From contig CAKTHQ010000049.1 in the NCBI GenBank assembly GCA_934565415.1, positions 1 to 13,281 on the forward strand: a DNA stretch of 13,281 nucleotides, read 5' to 3'. Shown in pieces: positions 7,731-13,281 of this stretch (the first letter of the stretch is position 1; each line of letters starts with the position of its first letter). The position numbers and the translations under genes are program-made. The notes below the pieces were generated by a model. It was given only the letters and a program-made list of their open reading frames with translations, had not been told where the DNA came from and ran no database searches. The stretch is from an uncultured Oscillospiraceae bacterium (GTDB lineage: Bacteria > Bacillota > Clostridia > Oscillospirales > Oscillospiraceae).

Positions 7731-7837
7731 AAATAGGGATTTGTAGGGTTAGTTGAATGGTGTCCGCCTGCGGGAAAAATCCCCATTCCCCCCTCCTGCA
7801 TGGAGGGGGTGGCCCGCAGGCCGGGGGTGGAGGGGAC
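7731..7837 (-). repeat. Double-hairpin repeat, copy 2 (inverted)
   Basis: Read on the minus strand this is the same unit as copies 1 and 3: box GTCCCCTCCACCCCC (7837-7823), a central hairpin GGCC-TGCG-GGCC (7822-7811), and a second hairpin CCCCCTCC-ATGCA-GGAGGGGG (7809-7789). A variable stretch and the tail box AACCCTACAAATCC (7750-7737) follow. The central stem differs in sequence from the other copies but is still self-complementary. It begins six bases after the GNAT stop and could also work as a transcript 3'-end structure, although no T-tract follows. Confidence 0.78.
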
Positions 7838-7925
7838 CCCTACCGAAAACAGATAGGTATATTGAGAAAATAGGGGCATATTTAGGGAATACCATTCATC
7901 CAAATGCAGAAAGTCATCGTACCGG

Positions 7926-8030
7926 GTCCCCTCCACCCCCGCCCACTGCGGTGGGCACCCCCTCCATGCAGGAGGGGGGAAGAGCTTGCCTTCGGTACCT
8001 ACCGTTTACCCCGTCAAATCCCCATTTGTC
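7926..8030 (+). repeat. Double-hairpin repeat, copy 3
   Basis: Starts with GTCCCCTCCACCCCC (7926-7940), then hairpin GCCCAC-TGCG-GTGGGC (7941-7956) and hairpin CCCCCTCC-ATGCA-GGAGGGGG (7958-7978). After 27 variable bases comes a diverged tail box at 8007-8030 (TACCCCGTCAAATCCCC and following). Positions 7932-7978 equal 1-47 exactly. With copy 2 it forms an inverted pair with 51-55-base arms around an 88-base AT-richer spacer (7838-7925) in which I see no gene. The remainder of the 7726-8119 gap is the MarR promoter and operator. Confidence 0.8.
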
Positions 8031-8044
8031 TACGCACTCCCCTC

Positions 8045-8072
8045 TTGACAAATCATTTCGTTGTGGTATCAT
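8045..8072 (+). promoter_or_regulatory. Promoter of the marR-ABC exporter operon
   Basis: A perfect TTGACA -35 (8045-8050) is followed after 16 bp by TATCAT (8067-8072), five of six matches to the -10 consensus. The predicted start near 8079 falls at the centre of the palindrome at 8062-8097, so repressor binding there would cover both the -10 and the start point. Confidence 0.78.
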
Positions 8073-8097
8073 CTATCCCAAGATAGTTGATACCACA
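8062..8097 (+). promoter_or_regulatory. 36-bp palindromic operator, probably bound by the adjacent MarR protein
   Basis: The left arm TGTGGTATCATCTATC (8062-8077) and the right arm GATAGTTGATACCACA (8082-8097) are complementary at 15 of 16 positions, separated by CCAA. MarR-family dimers typically bind palindromes of about 16-20 bp near or within the promoter of their own operon. This one is twice that length, so two dimers may bind. The site covers the -10 element and the expected transcription start, fitting autorepression. In RNA only the right arm would be present. Confidence 0.78.
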
Positions 8098-8119
8098 TCT
8101 TTTTATTTTGGAGGCCATT

Positions 8120-8587
8120 ATGGACGAAACCAAACGCCAGATCACGAAAATTGCCCGTCAGGTCAGCAAGTTCACCGTGCGGACCATGCGGGCGGAGGGC
8201 ATTGGATCCGGGGAGTTTGATGTGATCCATGCCATTCGCAAAAACCCCGGCATCACCCAGGCGGAGGTATGCAAAATCACGGGGCTGGACAAAGGCGCCG
8301 TGGCCCGGCAGACGGCCAGTCTGGAAAATAAGGGCTACTTGGAGCGCCGGGAGAACCCCGCGGACGGCCGGAGTCGGCTGCTGTATGCCACGGAAAAGGC
8401 CGAAAGCCTGAAAAATTCCAAGGCCAAAATCGAAAGCTGTTTTTATGAATGGCTGCTGGAGGATCTGCCGGAGACCGAAAAAGAGACCTTCCGCAAAACC
8501 CTGGAAGCGCTGTATCTGCGCTGCAAGGAAGAAAGCAAACAGGGCTTTCCAAATGTAGCAGAAAGGATGGAAGCAAATGAAGAATAA
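8120..8587 (+). CDS. MarR-family transcriptional regulator
   Basis: A 155-residue winged-helix DNA-binding protein, likely the repressor of the exporter genes it precedes. Helical dimerisation segments flank the DNA-binding core (about 30-95): ITQAEVCKITGLDKGAVARQTASLENKGYLERRENPADGRSRLLY. The recognition helix is near 57-70 and the wing, with the conserved D82-x-R84, is near 77-88. MarR proteins usually release DNA when bound by phenolic or other small toxic compounds. The start at 8120 has TTGGAGG at good distance; an in-frame ATG at 8087 lies inside the operator and lacks a binding site. It overlaps the first exporter gene by 11 bases. The palindrome upstream indicates control of its own operon. 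Confidence 0.93.
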   Translation: MDETKRQITKIARQVSKFTVRTMRAEGIGSGEFDVIHAIRKNPGITQAEVCKITGLDKGAVARQTASLENKGYLERRENPADGRSRLLYATEKAESLKNSKAKIESCFYEWLLEDLPETEKETFRKTLEALYLRCKEESKQGFPNVAERMEANEE

Positions 8588-10304
8588 AGAAAAGAAGCTC
8601 CCGCCGGACAGGATCCTCACCTATTTTCAAGGGCAGTCCCCCATTCTGGCGGCAGTCACCGTTTCCGGCCTGATCTACAACCTGGGGCTTCTGGCCGGGC
8701 CCTGGTTTGAGGGCAAAATGGCCGGGTGCCTGGCAGATCTTCTGGGTGGCCGGAAGGGCTTTTCCGATATGCTGGCCCTGGTGGCTTCCTATATGTTGTC
8801 CATTGCCCTGGTGCAGGTGGCCCGGTATTTAAAGCGGCTCTATGTCCGCAAGTTCGCCAACAACGTAAACCGACAGATGAAGGAGACTCTATACGGCACC
8901 CTGGTCCGCAAAAGCCGATTGTCCCTGAACCAGGAAGGCACCGGAAGCGTCATGACCAAGGCCATTGGAGATGTGGACGACTGTGCCGAGGGGATGCGGA
9001 AATTTACCACCGAGGTTTTTGACACCGGTGTGGCTATGGCGGCCTTCGCCGGGATGCTCCTGTACTACGACTGGCGGCTGGCCCTGCTGAGCCTGGTGTT
9101 TGCCCCCATCTCCTATTACCTGGCGGAAAAGCTGAAAACCCTGGTCCAGCGCACCGGGGCGGAATTCAAGGTCCAGGCCGGCCGCCTCAGCGCCGCCACC
9201 CTGGACCGGGCCGCCAACGCCGTGACCTACCGGGTATACGGCTGCGAGGAGGAGCGGCGGCAGGCCTACGAAACCCAGCTGACGGACTACGAGCGCTCCG
9301 CCGTCAAGGCAAATATTCTTTCCGGCGTCATGCAGCCCCTGTACAAGGCCATTTCCCTTGCCGGTGTATTGGTGATCCTATACTTTGGCGGCCGGAACGT
9401 ATTGGGTATCGGCTGGGCCAAATGGGACATTGCCATTTTTACCACCTTCCTGTCCTGCTTTACAAAACTGGCCGCCAAATCCTCCAGCGCCGCCAAGCTT
9501 TTTAACGCCGTCCATAAGGCCCAGGTCTCCTGGAATCGGATCAAACCTTTGATGAAGACGCCGGAACAGGAGGAAAAGGTTGTCATTGCAGCCCCTGCAA
9601 AGCTGGAAGTATCAAACCTGGGCTTTGCCTATCCGGAATGCGATCCCATTTTTACGGGTCTTTCCTTCTGCGCCAAACCCGGGCAGATCATCGGCGTTAC
9701 CGGCCCGGTGGCCTGCGGAAAATCCACCCTTGGAAAGGCCTTTCTGGGGGAGTACCCCTATGAAGGCAGCATCCGCTTTGGCGGCCAAGAGCTATCCGGC
9801 CTGAACCCTGCCGCCGTCATCGGCTACCTGGGCCACGACCCGGAGCTCTTTGACGACAGCATCAAAAGCAACGTTCTATTGGGAGACTCCAAAGACGCCG
9901 CCCCCTACCTGAAGGCCGTGTGTCTGGACAAAGAGGCAGCCGCTATGGAGCAAGGCGAAAACACCATTGTCGGCAGCAGCGGCGTCCGGCTCTCCGGCGG
10001 CCAGGCCCAGCGGCTGGCACTGGCCAGAACCCTATGCCACAAGCGGCCGGTGCTCATCCTGGATGATCCCTTTTCGGCCCTGGACAAAAACACGGAGCGG
10101 CAGGTATTTGCCTATCTGAAAGAAATGGCTAGGGACAGCATCGTGATCCTGCTTTCCCACCGGCTGTACCTGTTCCAGGAGCTGGACAGCATCATCTGGA
10201 TGGAAAACGGCCAAACCCGCACCGGTACCCACGAAGCCCTAATGGCCGCGGAACCCCATTACGCCAAGCTCTATAGCGAGCAGGAAGGAGGAACCGCCCT
10301 ATGA
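8577..10304 (+). CDS. ABC exporter half-transporter A (degenerate catalytic residue)
   Basis: A 575-residue fusion of a six-helix membrane domain (about 1-330; helices near 21-41, 64-83, 148-163, 168-186, 251-271, 283-300) and an ATPase domain (about 340-570). Walker A is GPVACGKST (376-384) and the signature is an intact LSGGQ (472-476). Walker B, VLILDDP, carries D497 where the catalytic glutamate normally sits. The Q-loop glutamine is also replaced, reading YLGHDPELF with H420. The switch histidine H528 is present. These changes are typical of the subunit that supplies the degenerate site in heterodimeric exporters such as BmrCD, LmrCD and TM287/288. The start has AAGGATGG 7 bases upstream and overlaps the marR gene; the stop overlaps the next gene as ATGA. 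Likely role: MarR-controlled export of drugs or other amphiphiles. The substrate is inferred only from context. Confidence 0.93.
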   Translation: MKNKEKKLPPDRILTYFQGQSPILAAVTVSGLIYNLGLLAGPWFEGKMAGCLADLLGGRKGFSDMLALVASYMLSIALVQVARYLKRLYVRKFANNVNRQMKETLYGTLVRKSRLSLNQEGTGSVMTKAIGDVDDCAEGMRKFTTEVFDTGVAMAAFAGMLLYYDWRLALLSLVFAPISYYLAEKLKTLVQRTGAEFKVQAGRLSAATLDRAANAVTYRVYGCEEERRQAYETQLTDYERSAVKANILSGVMQPLYKAISLAGVLVILYFGGRNVLGIGWAKWDIAIFTTFLSCFTKLAAKSSSAAKLFNAVHKAQVSWNRIKPLMKTPEQEEKVVIAAPAKLEVSNLGFAYPECDPIFTGLSFCAKPGQIIGVTGPVACGKSTLGKAFLGEYPYEGSIRFGGQELSGLNPAAVIGYLGHDPELFDDSIKSNVLLGDSKDAAPYLKAVCLDKEAAAMEQGENTIVGSSGVRLSGGQAQRLALARTLCHKRPVLILDDPFSALDKNTERQVFAYLKEMARDSIVILLSHRLYLFQELDSIIWMENGQTRTGTHEALMAAEPHYAKLYSEQEGGTAL

Positions 10305-11935
10305 AACATCCGGATAGCGTCGGCAAGGTGATTTTGAAAACCCTTCGGGAAAAGCCCCTCCTTTCCCTGGGCATTCTGGCCGCCGTTGTTGGTGCCATCG
10401 TCATGGCGCTGCTGCCGCCCTTTCTTTTGGGCCAGCTCATCGACGCCCTCACCGCCGGGCAGGCCCTCCCCCTGGTGCCGGTGATCCTATACTATGTCTT
10501 CCTGGCCCTTTCCGGCATTACGGAAAGCCTGCGGGAGGGCCTGTTGACCGTTTTCAGTCAGAAAATCACCCACGCTCTGCGCAGCAGTCTTATGGACAAA
10601 TACACCCGGCTGACCACCAACGCCCTGACGGCCCAGGAGCCCGGCACCGTGGTATCCCGGTTCGTTGGGGATGTGGACACGGTAGAGAACCTGTTCACTT
10701 CCGGCATTGTAAGTATGTTCGCCGATGCCTGTAAAATTTTAAGCATCCTGGGGGTCATCTGCTTCCAAAACCGGGGGCTGGCCCTGGTGCTGCTGCTTCT
10801 CCTGCCCTTCCTGTTCCTGTTCACCCGCACAGTCCAAAAGCGGATGCTCTCTGCCCAGATAGAAAACCGGAAGGCCGTTGGGAAGGCTTCCGCCTATGTG
10901 CCGGAAACCGTCCACAATATCCGCACCATCCACAACCTGTCCAAAGAAAGCTACATGGAAAGCCGCTACGACGAAGCCATTGTGGATAGCTTCAAGGCCG
11001 TGGAGAAAACCAGCTTTTACGACGCCATCTATTCCCCGGTGATCAAAATTCTGAACGCGGTGGTGGTGGGCATCGTCATGCTGTTTTCCGCTTCCGGCAG
11101 CCCTGCTGCCCTGACGCTCTTCGGTATGTCCGCCGGTACCGCCGTAGCCGTCATCAACTACATATCCCAGATTTTTACCCCTGTGGAAAGCCTGGGGATG
11201 GAAATTCAAACCATCCAGTCCGCCGTGGCCGGTGTCCACCGGATCAATGAATTCTTCCGGCTGGAAGAGCGGCAGGAGGTTCCGGTGGAGGCTGCGCCCC
11301 AAAGCGGAAGCGTGGATTTCCGGAATGTCACCTTTGCCTACGATGGGGAGGAAGCCCACGCCGTGCTGAAAAACAAGAGCTTTTCCGTAAACGAAGGCGA
11401 GCAGGTCACCCTTACCGGCCGGACCGGCGCCGGAAAGAGCACTATTTTTAAGCTTCTGCTGGGCCTGTACGAACCGCAAGCCGGTCAGGTTTTGATCGGT
11501 TCCGTCCCCGCCTCCCACATTGCAAACGCCGACCGCCGCCGGGTTTTCGGCTATGTAGAGCAAACCTTCCACATGGTACCGGGGACGGTCCGGGACCAGA
11601 TCACCCTGTTTGATCCCGAAATTTCCACAGAAGCTGTGGAAAAAGCCGCAGCCATGGTGGGGCTGGATGCGGTGATCGGGCAGCTGGACCGGGGCTGCGA
11701 TACAATCTGCACCCCGGATCTCTTCTCCCAGGGTCAGTGGCAGCTGCTGTCCATCGCCCGGGCCATTGTCGCAGACCCCAAGCTCCTGCTGCTGGACGAA
11801 ATCACCGCCAGCATGGATGCGGAAACGGAAAAGCAGGTCCTTCTCGCCCTGCAAAAGTCTGCCGCCCACCGGACCGTCCTTTCCATTTCCCACCGGCTCC
11901 AGGCGGAAATAGGCCGGAATATCGCAATTTCCTGA
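10301..11935 (+). CDS. ABC exporter half-transporter B (degenerate signature motif, short C-terminus)
   Basis: A 544-residue partner of half-transporter A, with six membrane helices (near 17-40, 57-78, 137-155, 158-176, 245-264, 275-294) and an ATPase domain from about 335. Walker A GRTGAGKST (373-381), Q-loop Q421, Walker B LLLLDE with catalytic E500 and switch H531 are intact. The signature reads FSQGQ (475-479) instead of LSGGQ. Together with A this gives one competent site (B Walker motifs with A signature) and one degenerate site (A Walker motifs with B signature). The protein stops 13 residues after H531, whereas most relatives run about 30-45 residues further. This may be a natural short form or a truncation; I see no continuation in the other frames. 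AAGGAGGA precedes the start, which overlaps the upstream stop by ATGA. A terminator follows directly. Confidence 0.92.
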   Translation: MKHPDSVGKVILKTLREKPLLSLGILAAVVGAIVMALLPPFLLGQLIDALTAGQALPLVPVILYYVFLALSGITESLREGLLTVFSQKITHALRSSLMDKYTRLTTNALTAQEPGTVVSRFVGDVDTVENLFTSGIVSMFADACKILSILGVICFQNRGLALVLLLLLPFLFLFTRTVQKRMLSAQIENRKAVGKASAYVPETVHNIRTIHNLSKESYMESRYDEAIVDSFKAVEKTSFYDAIYSPVIKILNAVVVGIVMLFSASGSPAALTLFGMSAGTAVAVINYISQIFTPVESLGMEIQTIQSAVAGVHRINEFFRLEERQEVPVEAAPQSGSVDFRNVTFAYDGEEAHAVLKNKSFSVNEGEQVTLTGRTGAGKSTIFKLLLGLYEPQAGQVLIGSVPASHIANADRRRVFGYVEQTFHMVPGTVRDQITLFDPEISTEAVEKAAAMVGLDAVIGQLDRGCDTICTPDLFSQGQWQLLSIARAIVADPKLLLLDEITASMDAETEKQVLLALQKSAAHRTVLSISHRLQAEIGRNIAIS

Positions 11936-11945
11936 TTGCACTTCA

Positions 11946-11981
11946 AAAAGCGTGGAAGACAGCAATGCCTTCCACGCTTTT
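11946..11981. terminator. Bidirectional intrinsic terminator between convergent genes
   Basis: A perfect 13-bp stem, AAAAGCGTGGAAG (11946-11958) and CTTCCACGCTTTT (11969-11981), with a 10-base loop. The A-run on one side and T-run on the other give a U-tail in either direction. It lies 10 bases after the stop of the plus-strand exporter operon and 37 bases past the stop of the minus-strand ATPase gene, so it can serve both. Confidence 0.88.
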
Positions 11982-12018
11982 CCTTGCTTCTTCCCTTTTG
12001 TTCTTCCGGACCCCACCG

Positions 12019-12771
12019 TCAGATGGTGTAGTCGTAATCGCGGAGCACCCTTCGCAGGAAACGCCGGGTGCTTTCCTGCTTCGGGGCAGAAAAGAATTCC
12101 CGGGAAGGGCCTTCCTCCACAATGACGCCGCCTTCCATAAAAACCACCCGGTCGGCAACCTTTTGGACAAAATCCATCTCATGGGTCACAACCACCATGG
12201 TCGTTCCCTCCTTGGCAAGACGCTTCAAAACATCCAGCACTTCGCTGGTGAGCTCCGGATCCAGCGCCGAAGTGGGCTCATCGAACAGGATTACCTCCGG
12301 GGACCGTGCCAGGGCCCGGGCAATGGCCACCCGCTGCTGCTGCCCGCCAGAAAGCTGATCCGGATAGTAGTCGGCCCGTTCCAGCATACCTACCTTTTTC
12401 AGCATTTCCCCGGAAATTTCCTCCGCCTGGGCTGCAGGCACCTTTCGGGCTGTAACCAGACCCTCCATCACATTCTGGAAAACCGTTTTGTTCCGGAACA
12501 GATTGTAGCTTTGAAAAACAAAGCCCATCTTCATCCGCATTTTCCGGATTTCCTTTCCGGTCACCCGGGTAATGTCCCCGCTGAAATCGTCAAAGTAGAT
12601 CTGCCCTGCGTCCGCCTTTTCCAGAAAACTGATGCAGCGCAGAAGGGTGGTCTTTCCGGAACCGCTGCTGCCAAGAACAGCCACCACCTCTCCCTTGTCG
12701 ATCTGAAAATCAATCCCTCTGAGGACCTGTGTTCCCTGAAAGCTTTTCCGTAGATTTTTTACTTCCAGCAT
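12019..12771 (-). CDS. Polar amino acid ABC importer ATPase (GlnQ/TcyN-like)
   Basis: A 250-residue cytoplasmic ATPase of the polar amino acid uptake family. Visible motifs are Walker [10 protein letters not shown] (34-42), Q87 in [12 protein letters not shown], signature LSGGQQQR (140-147), Walker B ILFDEP with E165, D-loop SALD (168-171) and switch H197 in VVVTHEM. The SYNLFRNKT and DPELTSEVL stretches recall cystine/glutamine importers such as TcyN and GlnQ; I cannot choose between them. No substrate-binding protein or permease gene is next to it: downstream is the convergent exporter operon and upstream an rRNA operon end. No ribosome binding site is seen at good spacing before the ATG. 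Instead the start lies inside the last codons of a short upstream ORF, suggesting translational coupling. It may serve permeases encoded elsewhere, or be what remains of a larger operon. Confidence 0.9.
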   Translation of the reverse strand: MLEVKNLRKSFQGTQVLRGIDFQIDKGEVVAVLGSSGSGKTTLLRCISFLEKADAGQIYFDDFSGDITRVTGKEIRKMRMKMGFVFQSYNLFRNKTVFQNVMEGLVTARKVPAAQAEEISGEMLKKVGMLERADYYPDQLSGGQQQRVAIARALARSPEVILFDEPTSALDPELTSEVLDVLKRLAKEGTTMVVVTHEMDFVQKVADRVVFMEGGVIVEEGPSREFFSAPKQESTRRFLRRVLRDYDYTI

Positions 12772-12941
12772 ACCAGGAACTTATAGTCCTTTTCTCTTCG
12801 TGCAGCCCCTGCCTCATACAAACTCCGGGCCTGCCGATCTGCGTCCAAAAGGGCCTCATCATAAGCTGCCTCCATATCCGCAATGGCCTTTTTATCCTCC
12901 TCCCGGGCTTTCTCCAGGCGCTGCTGCATGGTGGAAAACAA
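12759..12941 (-). CDS. Possible 60-residue charged helical protein upstream of the ATPase
   Basis: Weakly supported small ORF with a TTG start at 12941 preceded by AAGGAA (12950-12945); an ATG at 12929 would give 56 residues. The product is rich in E, K, R, A and D, with [20 protein letters not shown] and a similar following stretch, predicting one long amphipathic or coiled-coil helix. I do not recognise it. In favour: its stop codon overlaps the ATPase start by 13 bases, and that ATPase has no ribosome binding site of its own. Against: no clear promoter is seen, and the same frame stays open upstream into the rRNA terminator, including a hydrophobic stretch (GIYPALFGSAIVII) without a good start, so it may be the 3' remnant of a longer membrane-protein gene or chance. 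The rest of 12942-13038 holds nothing else I can support; an AT-rich TAATAAT near 12964-12970 is a poor -10 candidate. Confidence 0.35.
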   Translation of the reverse strand: MFSTMQQRLEKAREEDKKAIADMEAAYDEALLDADRQARSLYEAGAARREKDYKFLVCWK

Positions 12942-13038
12942 GCGTTCCTTTTCTTTTTTGTGAATTATTACGATTGCGCTTCCAAATAAGGCAGGGTAGA
13001 TTCCCCATTCGCAGGTATCTTTTCTCTCCGGACACGAC

Positions 13039-13066
13039 AAAAAACCGCCTCGCGTAAGCGAAGCGG
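13039..13066 (-). terminator. Intrinsic terminator of the rRNA operon
   Basis: Read on the minus strand: stem CCGCTTCGC (13066-13058), loop TTAC, complementary stem GCGAGGCGG (13053-13045, one G-T pair), then a run of six T (13044-13039). It begins 11 bases after the 3' end of the 5S gene and is a standard factor-independent terminator. Confidence 0.9.
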
Positions 13067-13077
13067 CCATCTTTATG

Positions 13078-13190
13078 TTGGCGTTACCTATCTTCCCGGC
13101 AAGTCACCCTGCAAGTATTGTCGGCGCAAACGAGCTTAACTTCTGTGTTCGGGATGGGAACAGGTGGACCCTCGTCGCAATCAATACCAA
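13078..13190 (-). rRNA. rrf: 5S ribosomal RNA
   Basis: The minus strand contains the hallmark 5S core CCCATCCCGAACACAGAAGT, then TTAAGCTCG and GCGCCGACAATACTTG. The ends TTGGTATT (13190-13183) and AACGCCAA (13085-13078) pair to form helix I with one mismatch. Length is about 113 bases, normal for bacterial 5S. End positions are estimated from the helix I pairing and may be off by a few bases. An intrinsic terminator follows, so 5S is the last gene of its rRNA operon. Confidence 0.95.
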
Positions 13191-13281
13191 CTTATGTCGT
13201 CCCTTGTAGGGACTTTATGTCAAAGACTTTCGTCTGTGACCTTGTGTTTTCCATATACCTTGAAAACTGAACACTGTGTAT
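13191..13281 (-). other. Spacer upstream of 5S, probably 23S-5S intergenic spacer
   Basis: No gene is visible. Two hairpins are present: GTCCC/GGGAC around TTGTA at 13199-13213, and an imperfect one at 13219-13240 (GTCA-AGAC paired with GTCT-TGAC). The minus strand at the right edge carries a CAGTTTTCAAGG-like stretch of the kind common in Firmicute rRNA spacers. The 23S gene itself would lie beyond the window and is not seen; the identity of this spacer is an inference from the usual 16S-23S-5S order. Confidence 0.6.

Noticed and set aside
1..8030. Repeats as a CRISPR array
   Set aside because: There are only three copies, two of them in opposite orientation, with spacing and internal structure unlike direct repeats and spacers, and no cas genes.
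8087..8119. Earlier in-frame ATG for the MarR protein
   Set aside because: It lies within the right arm of the operator with no ribosome binding site, while ATG 8120 follows TTGGAGG at proper spacing and gives a normal MarR N-terminus.
7753..8220. 155-residue open frame through the intergenic repeats into the marR gene
   Set aside because: Its product is low-complexity proline/glycine sequence from the GC-rich hairpins, it overlaps the promoter, operator and the marR start, and no ribosome binding site precedes it.
13191..13281. 23S rRNA gene end inside the window
   Set aside because: No recognisable 23S 3' sequence is present in the last 91 bases; only spacer-like sequence with two hairpins is seen.

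Overview
This window looks like a chromosomal segment of a fairly GC-rich anaerobic Firmicute of the class Clostridia, probably a gut-type lineage. The basis is the purine-rich AAGGAGG ribosome binding sites, the sigma-A-like promoters, tight ATGA gene overlaps, the Firmicute-style 5S rRNA, and the families present. I cannot place it to genus.

Left block (1-7837): a co-directional module on the plus strand resembles the peptide-antibiotic sensing and detoxification systems of the BceRS-BceAB type. It holds an OmpR-family response regulator, a small histidine kinase with one membrane helix and no extracellular sensor domain, a MacB/LolD-type ABC ATPase, and two large FtsX-like permeases (867 and 699 residues). 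The permeases are clearly paralogues, but the second has lost almost all of the first extracellular domain. A likely response-regulator site (three hexamers at 11-bp spacing, 10 bp ahead of an extended -10) sits between the kinase and the ATPase gene. A GNAT acetyltransferase with its own strong promoter follows. Copies of one GC-rich hairpin repeat lie in opposite orientation at the two ends of this block.

Middle block (7838-11981): a third copy of the repeat is followed by an autoregulated operon. A TTGACA/TATCAT promoter overlaps a 36-bp palindrome, and behind it come a MarR-family repressor and two ABC half-transporters joined by short overlaps. The two half-transporters have complementary defects in their nucleotide-binding motifs, as expected for a heterodimeric multidrug-type exporter with one degenerate and one competent ATP site. 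A perfect 13-bp stem closes the operon and can act as a terminator in both directions.

Right block (12019-13281), minus strand: the 3' end of an rRNA operon (23S-5S spacer, 5S rRNA, terminator), then a possible 60-residue coiled-coil ORF, then a stand-alone ATPase of the polar amino acid/cystine uptake type without permease or binding protein in view.

The common theme of the left and middle blocks is membrane transport for defence against toxic compounds: one system is controlled by a two-component pair that probably senses through its transporter, the other by a small-molecule-responsive repressor.
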